Of a DNA stretch of 64,000 nucleotides, positions 53,501 through 62,560 are shown one piece after another (position 1 is the stretch's first letter; every line of letters begins with the position of its first letter). The notes under the pieces were generated by a model. That model saw nothing but the letters and a program-made list of their open reading frames with translations. It was not told the origin of the DNA and did no database searches. The position numbers and the translations under genes are program-made. This DNA is from Branchinecta lynchi (taxonomy: Eukaryota > Arthropoda > Branchiopoda > Anostraca > Branchinectidae). The stretch spans positions 19,486,030 to 19,550,029 of the forward strand of contig JAKZAP010000016.1 in assembly GCA_023053575.1 (NCBI GenBank), in the 5' to 3' direction.

Positions 53501-56500
53501 ACTTATCCTGCCTTTTATAATATACTTAGCTCCCATATGGGATTAAAAGCTTCTAAAATCCCCACCTTTCTCCATTGTTTCGTTTCGTAACTACGAATTT
53601 TTAGCGCTTTTTCGGCCTTGCCGAGTTTTCCCGTCACCCAACGAAAAGTTTGCCGGAACCTTCAACGTCCGCTGACAACTCTTCCACACATAAGGATGTA
53701 ATAATCTTCTATTTATTACTTCTTTTATTTTCTTAGTTTCCCCACTTTTGAACCGAGGCACGTTCAGTTTTCAAATGTTTTGCGCCCAGCCGCCGCGTCG
53801 GAGAGCAGGAAGGCTGGATATAGTCGACAAGCGCTAACAAGAGAATTGCTAGTTTCAGGTGGAAAGTAATGGTATTTTCGAAGATGTATTTTCTGATCCC
53901 TTTCATAGGGAAAAGATCATTTCTAGTAGGAGTTGTGCTTTAAAGGACCTCTCGCGCTATTTACTATTCAACTTACAGTGTTTTAAAATATTTGAATACT
54001 TTAAAACTAGGCTCTGCTTTCAACAAATAACCCACGGTTTTGGCTGTTTTAAGCCTTTTCCGAGAGCCGTTGACTTACAGTCAACTCATCCCCCCATCTC
54101 ACGTGTGATTGTTATTGTTCCTATAGCGTCTGGCGGAAATTCGTCATCGGATTTTATGAAGGACGTATAGAAGAAAAAGCACATAGAAGTACCACAAATC
54201 CGAAAGAATAAGTTTATTCTATAAAAATCGATAATCCTTGGATAGCGGCCAAACGAAGTAGCGCATTTTTATCGGGTTTTCAGGAATATTTAAGTGAATA
54301 AGTGATATGCTACGAGACCGGAGAAGAACTAGGCTAGTTCGAAGAGATCCGACCCTCTAAAAGAAAATTAGTAAAAGTTATTTTCTCGAGGTTGGATGTA
54401 GGTCGAACTTGATTGGTAACATGAAGCTAGACGAATTGGATGAATATTCTTCGACACTGGTATTGCATTGCGTAATACACACCCATTTCTTGGGTGTAAA
54501 AGATCACGTATCCACGGCCTGCCTCCGGTTTCCCTCTGGCATTTCACGCGTCGTTAAAGCTGAGTGGCCAGTATAGCGGTAGAGAAGAGAGACATGGACG
54601 TGGGTATAAGAGGGTAGCGCGGAGGCGGTGTATTGGGGTTCTTTACCTTCGTTGGTAGAGCTAGATACAACACAGGTTGATATATAAATGAATCTTTATT
54701 TTACCTTAAACGGCGGTACTACTTCCACTCCTATGATGATACGGCTTAAAGGACCCCTGAATGAAGAGTACCAAGTATCATCGCTGTATGTATGACTTGC
54801 GTTAACATTGCCTGCAGAAAACCCAATCCAAATACGAAATAGTGTTTCCAAGCTAGATTTTTGCTCCATTTTGCATCTGTCCTTATTCCAGTACCGAACA
54901 GTTTTAGAAAGGAAAAAATATCTCCAATCAACCCTTCTTCTGGAATATTTTATAACAAGTTAAGCCCAAACGTCTACCTAGAAGAAATTCCAATACGATC
55001 CTGCCAGCGCTGTACAAGATTTGAATGAATTGCGCTTTTTGTCTTGGAGTCAGCATGTGCAAACCTCCAGAAACGAAAATCCCTATTTTGAAAACGTCAC
55101 GCTCAGGAGAAGAATGCTCTTCGTGGCCATGTCTGTAAATGCATTCTCTATGGTGTGTTCAAGTATGGTTTGATCGTTCAGGTGTCCTTTAACAATAATC
55201 CACTTGTACATTCATACTCTTTAGCTGCACTTTAAATCTGCAAACTGGAACTGCACTGACGATGAATAGTGGAACTCATAAAATACGAATATCGAAAACG
55301 GACGAAGACTCAACACTAAGACAGACGTAAAACTCAACTAAAACAAAACTTAAGAACTAACTCCACGAGTCCCAACTCCCAGTTTATACAACTTTCCCTG
55401 ATCCTGGTTGTGCTTTCCTTAATTGTGTATGCACATTTAGCAATCTTGCAATTAGGCGAAAGCATAGTTCAACCCTCGTCATCAAAAGCTTAATCATGGT
55501 GACGTATGCCGAGGGAGTCGTGAGTAGCGGATCATACATACATACTAGTGTTACGATCAGCCGTTACATTAGGACTTTTGAGTTTGGAGTAAGACGGAGG
55601 TGCTTGCCATTCGACATACCTAGTGTTCAGAGCAAAATGTGTTGTTGTGGTTCTGTAAGACTAGCGGCGACGACGCAGCTTTGAAACGGGCACCCAGAGA
55701 ATAGAGATGGGTATAAGTACGAGAAGCGTTTGGTGATTTTTCCCCAATCACGCTTTAAACGTGATTGGTGGTGGCTGATGGTGGGTTTACACACTGTGTG
55801 ATTGGTGGTGGCTGATGGTGGGTTTACACACTGTGTAAAATCCGAGCGTATTTATCCGAGCGTATTTCACGCACGTTTTGAGCTTGAAAAGATTTCTAGT
55901 AATACGGACGTATTTAGATACAAAACGGACCGAATTCTCAAATACGTCCGTATTACTAGAAATCTTTTCAAGCTCAAAACGTGCGTGAAATACGCTCGGA
56001 TTTCAAAATACGCTCGGATTTTACGCAGTGTGTAAACGGACCATGAGGGCAGTGAAACTGGAGATCGGCACCTGCGCTGCGCGAGCCTTGAATGCGAAAG
56101 TTTGCAAATTTGTTTCTGTTTACATTGTGCACCAAGCTGGTCATGACGTACTCCTTCCTTGGTTTTCAGTTCAGTAACTTAGAACTCAAATTCGTAGGCC
56201 AAGAAAATGAACGTCGTCAACCTCCGTAGCAACAAAGATCAAGAGGAGCAGTCCGCAGAAGTGCGCATTGCGAAGGTCGCCATTGGTCTCTTTAGCATGT
56301 TCGTTCTGTCCTGGACTCCGTATGCTGTCGTGGCGCTAATGTGCGCTTTCGGGAACAGGTAATTTGCAGCAAATAAGTACAAGCACAGTGGGCTATCACG
56401 GAAAGTTTTGGCGTCGATCGCCATAGGTTGTGAAAGCGACGCTTGAACACCAGACATTCATCAGTGTTTAAAAGCAAGGGACGGAAATATCTCTGGGCAA

Positions 56501-59500
56501 AATAGGGCTTCAGACCATTTCTGAAAGGTGTAGGCTAATGATCTTTCGGAAACTGTCTGGAGGGCCGAGTAGGTAGCTTAGGCGGAACCTCGTAACTATT
56601 CTTCTCATGTCGTTCTTTGGAATTTGCAGCAGATAAGCGGAAGGACAGGAGGGTACTATTTTCACAGCGTGAAACTGCCGCTTTCAGTGAGGGACGAGCG
56701 GGTGGGACTTAAATATTCTCGTCCTATGGCTAGCGTCGGTTGTATGAAGTGTTAAAAAAAAAAATCAACGAAGAAACCAACGAAAATAGGGTTTGTAAAA
56801 GACAACGAATATACTGAAATAAAAGCAGAATATTTCGGAAGGACAACCGCCTCCTTCTTCTTTATGGCTATTCTTGCCCGGCACTAGCGAGTACCAGGCG
56901 AGAACAGCCATAATTGTTCTTTGCAGGTATTGGTGAGTGTCTCGCTGTCTTTGTCTTTATTTTAGGCTTTCAATTCTTCCAATTTTATTTTAATTTTCGG
57001 TTTTTTGTTTGTTTTCTGCTTTGTTTTGGTTTTCTTAGTTGCTGATCTTCATCCTCGTTTTGACATTTTTCCTCGAAATTTTCTGTCTGCGCTGAAGAAG
57101 GGAGGCGGTTGTCCTTCCGAAATATTCGCCTTTTATTTCAGTATATTTGTTGGTCTTTACAAACCCCATTTTCGTTGGTTTCTTCGTTGATTTTGTGTGA
57201 TATGTCAGGCAAATCTGGTTTACGAAATTATCTTTGTATGAAGTGTAGCTAAAATAAGTTTTGGCATCATTGTAGACTACTCTGCCTGGGCGATCGTACT
57301 TCAGATTTTGTTTGTTACAACCATTTAGTTTCGTCTTGTCAAAGAGATAGCGATAGAGGGGAGGGGTATGATAGTTTTACTGCGGAGAAGCTGAAGTAGA
57401 AATAGAAAAGGCTTACATGGGACAGAAAGGGGAATCCACGTTTGTTAGCTTGGACAAAGATATGAGTGATGTTTTTTAGAATAATTAGTTTATCTTTGTT
57501 TAATGCCTAAATCAGCATGTAGAATTCAGATTTGAATGGGCGTTTTGCTTTTGAATGATTTCTGAAACTAAGTTATTTTTTATAAACTTATTACATATTC
57601 CGGTACATTTTATAAAGCACATTCGCCAAATTACGACCGAAGAAGAAGTGGAAGAAAGCCATAGAAGACTTAAATTATACACGACTAGAATATTTTGCAG
57701 ATCTAACATGTCTTCTAGCGATTCCGATTCCCCGTTTGCACCCTGCTTTGGTGACATCTCAAATATATCCTTTTCTATCAAGCATTGCCGGGAGTTTTTG
57801 AATTTCCTGCCACGATATCCCAGCTTCTAAGACTTGGATCGCCGAAATACCAGAGAGGTAAAGACAAGCGATAACAAGAAAAGGGCCGATTTTCGTGGCG
57901 CATTCTATAGGAAGTCGGAAATGTTGATTTGTGAAGCGTTTAATACAAAATAAAGCATTAGAAGTGTCCATTGTGCTTTAATAATAGTAGCACGTCCTTT
58001 AGCTGGTAGTTGTTTGATACGCTTTTAGTGCCCTTATTACCTTAGAGGGCCATGCAAATTATATTGATTCCTTAAAGAGCCATACAGTCTGGCCCTCAAA
58101 AGTAGGGGCCAGAAGTTATACTTCCCTTTCAAGCGGGCAATAAAAGCGGCCCTTCGTGGGCAATAAAATGTGTGCTTCTCAAATGCCATGAGTACGCCAC
58201 AAACACTTGCCAGGCGCATTGCTAGCTAAAATTATGTCATCGTTTTGAATCATTCTAGGTGTAAACTGCACACAAAACCGCTTTTCCGGCAATAACTGTT
58301 TCCTTCCGCGGAGTTGACCCTGAAGATTGGCATCCTGCCGAGGACCCTTGCACGGAAGGACCGAAATAGTGCTGCAAAAACATCCTAGCTGACATACCCG
58401 TTTCATGCATTATTTGAATGTATGTTTCAAAGTCAGCTTGGGCTGAAGGAATATTTATAATAATTTATATTAACCTTCCAGGGCTGTAATCACCCCGATG
58501 GTCTCCATGGTTCCTGCTCTGACCTGCAAAGCTGTTGCTTGTGTTGACCCATGGATCTACGCAATCAACCATCCCCGATACAGGTAATGATCCGTACCCC
58601 CCCCCCCCCCCCAGCAGAAAAAGAAACAGAACAAAAAGTTGTGCAGTATAGGTGTCGTTGTTTTTGCTAGGTGGCTGCTTTTCCGGGTTGCCGTTCCGCT
58701 GCTTTGGTCTGTGATCTGAAACCATAGACATTAAGCAGCCAGAAGTAGTACCGTCGAGGTAGTAGGTACTATACGTCCTTCATAAAATCCGATGACGAAT
58801 TGCCGCCAGACGCGCTAGAGGACCAATAACAATCACACGTGAGATATGGGGATAAGTTATCTGACGGGGGAATGAGCGATTAGGCTTTCGCTTCATATCG
58901 AGTCGTGTATTAGCCACGTGGAAAAGACAGCCAGCACTCAGCACTGAAGTCGGAAGCCAGAAATAACAAACTTGATGACGCTTGACAGAACAGAGTTGGG
59001 TAAAGCAAAAAGAGGGGAAGAGGTATTTTAAACACTTTTAAACATGGTTAGGCCTAAGAGGAATTGAAAATAGCAAAACAAACCTGGATAAACATACACA
59101 AGAAGTGACGTGTCATTGTTCTATTGACGATAGCGCACCTAGCGGCCAAAAAAGAAATAATCTGAGAGGAATTTTATGACGGGCGTATAGTGATAGATGT
59201 TGCCTGGACAAGAAAACTCTTGCCGCTGAGATCTTATATTAAATCCTACTTGAATCTGATCGATTGATTGATTTATTTAAAACATAAGCACAACGTGGCA
59301 CAATACCCAATAGCGTACTTACTTAGTCAACTTATGAAGCTATGTAAACAAAAAATCAAAAAAAATCATATTCGTCAAATTATAACTTTGAACAGATCGG
59401 ACCAGAACACTAATATCAGTATATCTGCCCTTACGGTGCTCAACTGATAAACAATACGTAAATTCAGAGATTAAACAAATGATTAAACATAAACTGCACT

Positions 59501-62105
59501 TAATTGGAAAAGGAAAGGAAGAAGAAGCAAAGAAATTAAGAAACAAAATTAAATGGAAAATTAAACAGGCGCAGGAAAATTATTATAAAAAGGAAGTAGA
59601 TAACCCCCTTGAACCCAAGCCTTCACAGTTCTTCGGTAAAGTTAAACATCTGACTGGTAGAGGCCCGCAACCAGTTGATTTCATGAAGGAGGAGCCATCA
59701 GAGAAAACAGCGAACGACCTAAACCAGTGTTGCCACTTATGCCGCATTTCGCGGCATAATGCCGCGATTCTGACGAAAATGCCGCATACAATTTTGATTA
59801 CGCCGCATACCGCAATTATGCCGCGAAATGGCTTTTTATACCGCTTTCGTTCCCATACTTAGTTTGTCCAACTGAAGTTGCGTGTCTTTTGTCTAATTTT
59901 TTCTTTAAAACCAGTTGGATTTTTCGTTAAAACACTCGTTAGTTATAAAAAAAAAGTCGTTTTCTGTAAAAATGACCAGCCAGTCAGTAAATACCTTGCC
60001 TCGCTCACCAAACATTTTGGCTAGTACCGCCTTTGTTCACAACATAAAGTTTTGACCCTTTCTCCACCCAAAATAGAAAAAATCGAGTCTTTTGAGAATT
60101 TTGGACGTGTCCCGAATTTTACCGCAATTGGTTGAAAGATGCCGCGGAAGTGCCGTTTTTTTACGAGGCCCGCACCGCGAAGCGGTGCCGGTCGAGTGGC
60201 AACACTGACCTAAACTCTCATTTTGCTTCTATTGTACAGTCGTACCCACCACTGCCTCCTGAAAAGCCACCTTCGTTTTCAGCTGAAGCACCATCCCAAA
60301 ACTCACAAGAAGATTCAAATGTAAAGTCTAATTTAATGCCTGAAATTTCAATATCAGAAATTAGAAAGAAACTCTCCTCGTTAAAGAAAACATCAGTGGC
60401 ACCCTTTGATGTTCCAGTAACCATTGCTAAAGCTTTTGCGAAAGAATTGGCGTTTCCTCTTCATATTATTTACAATAATATCACCAAAACTGGATATTTC
60501 CCCAAAAAGTGGAAAATTGGCTTCATCACTCCCATTCCGAAAAAGGGAGCAGCTAATGATTTCTCTGGTGTGAGGCCGATCACTGTTACATCAATTCTTA
60601 GCCGAATTTACGAGAGCTTTGTTGCTTCTTGGCTAAAAAAATATCTCTCGGAAGTCATCGATAAGAGGCAATTTGGTAACATCCCGAAGTGTTGAACTGT
60701 TCACTATCTCGTTGGTTTACTTGATTTTATTTTTAAAAATTTAGGTGAACCCGGGAAATGGATAAATCTAATTGCAATAGATTTTAAAAAAGCTTTCGAT
60801 CTTGTAGATCACAAGATTTTGCTGAAAAAAATGGTAGAGAAAAATATTCCTGAATATCTTATTAATATCGTAAAAAGCTTTCTAACAAACAGAGAACAAA
60901 TCGTAAAATATAAAAATAATTTTTCTTCTTCTTTACCGGTTTTTTGCGGTGTCCCGCAAGGAACAGTGATCGGTCCTTTATGCTTCCTCCTCATGATCAA
61001 TGAAATAGCTGTCGGGCTGGAAGAAAGATGGAAGTATGTAGATGATCTTTCCCTAGCAGAGGTAGTATTTGGAGCGTGTAAAAGTCAAACTTTCAATTAT
61101 ATTGAACAAGTTACCTCTGAAGCAGCAAATTAAATATGGTGGCAAATAAAGATAAATCTTCAGTAATGACATTTTCATTTCTCAAGAAAAGCCTATCTGA
61201 ATTCGAACCACCTTTAGACCCAAACCTCCTCAGTAACAGCACTACCCTGCTTGGGGTAGTGATCTCTTCTGATCTTACTTGGCATGAAAACACAAGATTG
61301 ATTGTAAAAAAGGCAAATGGTGCTATCCAAATGCTGAAGACTCTAAAGAAATTCCGGGTTCCTAAGGATAAACTAAAATTAATTTTCTGCATGTTCATCC
61401 GCCCACTAGTAGAATATGTATGTCCTGTTTGGCATTTCGCTCTTACAAAGGAAGAAAGTGATAAAATTGAACGGGTTCAGAAGAGGTCTCTACAAATCAT
61501 CTACGGAGGTTCCCCACTGCCTTACTCTTTTTATCTAAAAGAATACAAACTTGACCCCCTTTTTGTCCGTCGAGAGAAACTGTGCCTAAACCCTCCTCCT
61601 CCACCCCATCTACAAGAACTTCCTCCCGCCTCCCTTTGTCCCCCTCAGATCCCGACTCCCCAGAGAGGCGGCTGCGGAAGTTCCAAAACTGACACCGGTT
61701 TACTCCAGGTCACAGCGTTATTCTCGAAGCTTTGTGCCGAGTTTTGTTCGTACTTTTAACAATTCGTAACTTGTGCGTTTTATCCTATTCTTTTTGTTTT
61801 TCTCGTTGACAAATCTTTCTTAAATTGTTTTAACTGTTTGACTAAAAGATACCATATTTGGGCTATGCCTATGAGAGACTGTATCTGGTTTACATTAAAT
61901 GATTTGAATTTGATTTGAATTTTAAAGTTTCATCAGGTTAGCCTAGGGTTGAAATAAGTGGATTGGTTTTTGTGCTTTAAGATATTATTTTTGTAGGCTT
62001 GAGCTACAGAAGCGTCTACCCTGGTTCTGCATTCACGAACCAGTTGTTAAGGACGACACTGCGTCTGTGAACAGCGAGAAGACGGCAGCTTCTGAATCTA
62101 CGTGA
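47362..62105 (+). CDS. Opsin 2, UV/short-wavelength rhabdomeric visual pigment (7 coding exons)
   Basis: Joined exons 47,362-47,576, 50,110-50,325, 51,475-51,605, 53,242-53,414, 56,198-56,358, 58,482-58,583 and 61,997-62,105 give 1,107 nt and 368 residues. Exon lengths and phases equal those of opsin 1. By eye the proteins differ at eight sites (opsin 1/opsin 2): H10Y, E28D, V222T, G233S, L267V, L305M, A349V, T363A. All functional landmarks are kept: Lys97, Cys117, Glu188, Cys194, Lys315, DRY, DPWIY and HPRYR. Both genes look functional. L305M is in helix 7, ten residues before the retinal lysine, and V222T is in helix 5, so a small spectral difference is possible but unproven. Confidence 0.95.
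47712..48367 (+). pseudogene. Penelope C-terminal region with GIY-YIG endonuclease
   Basis: 47,710-47,904 has the linker and 47,765-48,079 the GIY-YIG fold with Y-I-G-R and the RLHEHR helix. Then [20 protein letters not shown] and [14 protein letters not shown] with a stop near 48,366, read with two frame changes. It would nick DNA at the target; it cannot be translated whole. Confidence 0.7.
48747..48794 (+). ncRNA. Hammerhead ribozyme-like motif of the Penelope-like element
   Basis: CTGAGGA (48,753-48,759) fits CUGANGA. Stem II is GGTT-GC/GCAACC with a bulge. GAAA (48,781-48,784) and TATC follow. Stem I is TTCG with CGAA. It is sense to both the element and the opsin 2 transcript. Stem III is again only the ATAT palindrome. 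Confidence 0.6.
49262..49630. mobile_element. piggyBac-like MITE (TTAA family), copy 3, in opsin 2 intron 1
   Basis: TTAA at 49,258-49,261 and 49,631-49,634, ends AGGACCTGTC and GCGAGGGGTTCT. Opsin 1 intron 1 reads CTTTCAAATCTTTAACTCC across the empty site. Confidence 0.8.
49975..50047 (+). pseudogene. tRNA-like fragment
   Basis: TTGCTCTGGTAAAGCGA could be an anticodon arm (GGT, Thr) and GCGGTTTCAAATCCCGT a T-arm, but no acceptor stem can be paired. It is a tRNA pseudogene or SINE head, absent from opsin 1. Confidence 0.35.
50110..50325 (+). CDS. Opsin 2 exon 2
   Basis: Residues 73-143 with Lys97, Cys117 and DRY. Acceptor TTTTTCCAG, donor GTACGT. Protein identical to opsin 1 exon 2. Confidence 0.94.
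50326..51474 (+). other. Opsin 2 intron 2
   Basis: Lacks the M1 MITE of opsin 1. 50,753-51,112 is an open 119-codon frame including [20 protein letters not shown] and [20 protein letters not shown]; the opsin 1 counterpart is stopped. I do not recognise it and treat it as an old relic. Confidence 0.6.
51475..51605 (+). CDS. Opsin 2 exon 3
   Basis: Residues 145-187 ([14 protein letters not shown], helix 4, GRFVP). Only silent changes relative to opsin 1. Acceptor ATACGCAG, donor GTTAGT. Confidence 0.93.
51645..51920 (+). mobile_element. MITE family M1, copy 3, in opsin 2 intron 3
   Basis: Complete ends AGCCTCGTTTTTGTTGCA and TGCAACAAAAACGAGGCT, perfect inverses, flanked by AAG on both sides. 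Opsin 1 intron 3 has no copy. Its body is almost the same as at 10,374. Confidence 0.85.
52139..52676 (+). repeat. 187-bp tandem triplication in opsin 2 intron 3
   Basis: The word GTTCGTTCATTCATGCATAT recurs at 52,154, 52,341 and 52,528, a 187-bp period. The three units are nearly identical and end AATAAGGCGTATTCTCG, which is also the left end of the adjoining MITE. Opsin 1 has one diverged unit (25,627-25,760). Confidence 0.85.
52665..53079. mobile_element. MITE with AGGnGTnTTCTCGCCGTTCC ends
   Basis: Left end AGGCGTATTCTCGCCGTTCC, right end the inverse of AGGTGTGTTTTCGCCGTTCC. ATA flanks both sides (52,662-52,664; 53,080-53,082). The interior has internal inverted copies of GGACTCC/GGAGTCC. 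Absent from opsin 1. Confidence 0.7.
53242..53414 (+). CDS. Opsin 2 exon 4
   Basis: Residues 188(part)-245 with Glu188, Cys194 and helix 5. Thr222 and Ser233 differ from opsin 1. The donor is GTAACC, changed from GTGCGA in opsin 1 because new DNA begins two to three bases into the intron. Confidence 0.93.
55760..55836 (+). repeat. 38-bp direct duplication at the foldback edge
   Basis: GTGATTGGTGGTGGCTGATG followed by GTGGGTTTACACACTGTG occurs twice in succession (55,760 and 55,798). Confidence 0.7.
55815..56044. mobile_element. Foldback element (two ~100-bp arms, 24-base loop)
   Basis: The left arm 55,815-55,915 and right arm 55,940-56,044 are nearly perfect inverses from ATGGT...TTTACACACTG inward to AATACGGACGTATTT. 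The only notable gap is a few bases near 55,850. The spacer is 24 bases. A transcript would fold into one long hairpin. No ORF. Confidence 0.85.
56198..56358 (+). CDS. Opsin 2 exon 5
   Basis: Residues 246-298, [12 protein letters not shown] and helix 6. Val267 replaces Leu. Acceptor TTCGTAG, donor GTAATT. Confidence 0.93.
56753..57234. mobile_element. Non-autonomous Penelope-type element with 12-bp target duplication
   Basis: TGTATGAAGTGT is duplicated exactly at 56,741-56,752 and 57,235-57,246. Inverted arms of ~95 bp (about 56,759-56,855 and 57,098-57,194) share AATCAACGAAGAAACCAACG, with a 40-base tail on the right. CTGAAGA and CCGAAATATTC in the arms recall the hammerhead core. No coding sequence. 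Opsin 1 intron 5 is empty here. The layout mirrors 47,651-48,907. Confidence 0.75.
57690..57971 (-). repeat. Inverted partner of the 349-600 repeat
   Basis: Minus frame 57,971-57,759 starts [20 protein letters not shown] and ends AMLDRKGYI, 70 codons, colinear with 349-561. It lies in opsin 2 intron 5 in a segment missing from opsin 1. Confidence 0.5.
58325..58378 (+). ncRNA. Decayed hammerhead-like motif in opsin 2 intron 5
   Basis: Orthologous to 28,777-28,824: GGCATC, CTGCCGA (A to C at an invariant base), stem II kept, GAAA kept, TAGT instead of TATC, GCTGCA. It is not expected to cleave. Confidence 0.6.
58482..58583 (+). CDS. Opsin 2 exon 6
   Basis: Residues 300-332 with Lys315. Met305 replaces Leu. 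Acceptor CTTCCAG, donor GTAATG. Confidence 0.94.
58769..59190. mobile_element. MITE with CTATACGnCC ends
   Basis: Left end CTATACGTCCTTCATAAAAT, right end ATTTTATGACGGGCGTATAG, inverse apart from two or three bases. An end fragment occurs inverted at 54,095-54,170 in intron 4. No clear target duplication and no ORF. Confidence 0.65.
59479..61759 (+). pseudogene. LINE-H ORF2 fragment (reverse transcriptase), interrupted
   Basis: 59,479-59,724 reads [20 protein letters not shown], the pre-RT linker. After the hAT insert, 60,216-60,695 has [40 protein letters not shown] and ends at a TGA. 60,720-61,133 has [17 protein letters not shown] (first catalytic Asp), [13 protein letters not shown] and the YVDD box. 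61,136-61,560 has [19 protein letters not shown] and a C-terminal [11 protein letters not shown]. Two stops or frame breaks besides the insert. Confidence 0.8.
59725..60207. mobile_element. hAT-type MITE nested in LINE-H
   Basis: Ends CAGTGTTGCCACT and AGTGGCAACACTG are perfect inverses. ACCTAAAC is duplicated at 59,717-59,724 and 60,208-60,215. These are hAT hallmarks. The interior has many GCCGCA/GCGGCA words and no transposase. It splits the LINE-H reading frame. Confidence 0.9.
61997..62105 (+). CDS. Opsin 2 exon 7
   Basis: Residues 334-368 and [20 protein letters not shown] and a Ser/Thr-rich tail. Val349 and Ala363 differ from opsin 1. Acceptor TTTTTGTAG. Confidence 0.94.
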
Positions 62106-62174
62106 AACCGCGACCGGCGAACAATCTACCATTATATTTTTTTTTGTTTTTATGCAGAAAGTAAATAATAAAAA

Positions 62175-62180
62175 AATAAA
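62175..62180 (+). other. Opsin 2 polyadenylation signal
   Basis: AATAAA 70 bases after the stop; a second overlapping option is at 62,167-62,172. Confidence 0.7.
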
Positions 62181-62259
62181 TGCATGACGTGAAAGTTTTT
62201 GTTAAAGTTTATCCGAAAAGGGCGTAGAAAGACAGTCTAGTTACCCATCACTTATTGAC

Positions 62260-62560
62260 TTAAACAGGCTTGGTGACCCGATGAAAATGCGTTACTTCGT
62301 TGCTCCAATATTCATATGATCGATTTTCATCGAAGGAAATTCTTCTTTCGGGTTTGTGGTACCTCTATGTGCTTGAAGGGCTTAGCTTAGATAGACAGTC
62401 TAGTTACACATCACTTATTTACTTGAACAGGCTTGAAGACCCGATGAAAATGCGTTGCTTCATTGCTCCGCTATTCATATTATCGATTTCCATCGAATGA
62501 AACTTTTTGTTCGGATTTGTGATTTTCATCGAATGAACTTTTCTTTCGGATTTTGATACC
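62260..62560 (+). repeat. Family S, two tandem copies plus partial
   Basis: GATGAAAATGCGTT blocks at 62,280 and 62,442, each preceded by GACAGTCTAGTTAC.CATCACTTATT and followed by GATTTTCATCGAA/GAT.TCCATCGAA. A further partial repeat of TTTCATCGAATGAA is at 62,523. Confidence 0.6.

Larger units (their letters stand above)
53415..56197 (+). other. Opsin 2 intron 4 (composite insertion)
   Basis: 2,783 nt against 106 nt in opsin 1. The ancestral intron resumes at about 56,096 (GCGAAAGTTTGC). The insert holds a C-run (53,417), a truncated TTAA MITE (53,941-54,080), an end of the CTATACG MITE (54,095-54,170), an inverted family S copy (54,180-54,300) and the foldback (55,815-56,044). 54,300-55,750 shows no identifiable gene. 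Confidence 0.7.
56359..58481 (+). other. Opsin 2 intron 5
   Basis: Holds a Penelope-type non-autonomous insertion (56,753-57,234), the inverted 70-codon repeat (57,690-57,971) and a decayed hammerhead-like motif near the 3' end. Confidence 0.7.
59437..61925 (+). mobile_element. LINE-H, decayed non-LTR retrotransposon in opsin 2 intron 6
   Basis: It begins where similarity with opsin 1 intron 6 stops and ends in a TTTGAATTTGATTTGAAT tail just before TTTCATCAGG, where similarity resumes. It holds the ORF2 linker, reverse transcriptase and C-terminal region but no endonuclease, so it is 5'-truncated. A hAT MITE lies inside it. Confidence 0.8.
58584..61996 (+). other. Opsin 2 intron 6
   Basis: Contains a C-run (58,599-58,612), the CTATACG MITE and LINE-H with a nested hAT MITE. 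Confidence 0.7.
41900..62270 (+). repeat. Segmental duplication, copy 2 (contains opsin 2)
   Basis: Partner of 18,240-31,545, same orientation. Copy 2 alone carries the LINE at 45.6 kb, the Penelope element and TTAA MITE of intron 1, the tandem triplication and two MITEs of intron 3, the foldback of intron 4, and the LINE with nested hAT MITE of intron 6. Confidence 0.85.

Noticed and set aside
54746..54931. 61-codon minus ORF with a hydrophobic stretch
   Set aside because: No motif, no paralog in opsin 1, within a composite intron insertion; not supported as a gene.
56239..56477. Minus ORFs over opsin 2 exon 5
   Set aside because: Antisense shadows of the exon.
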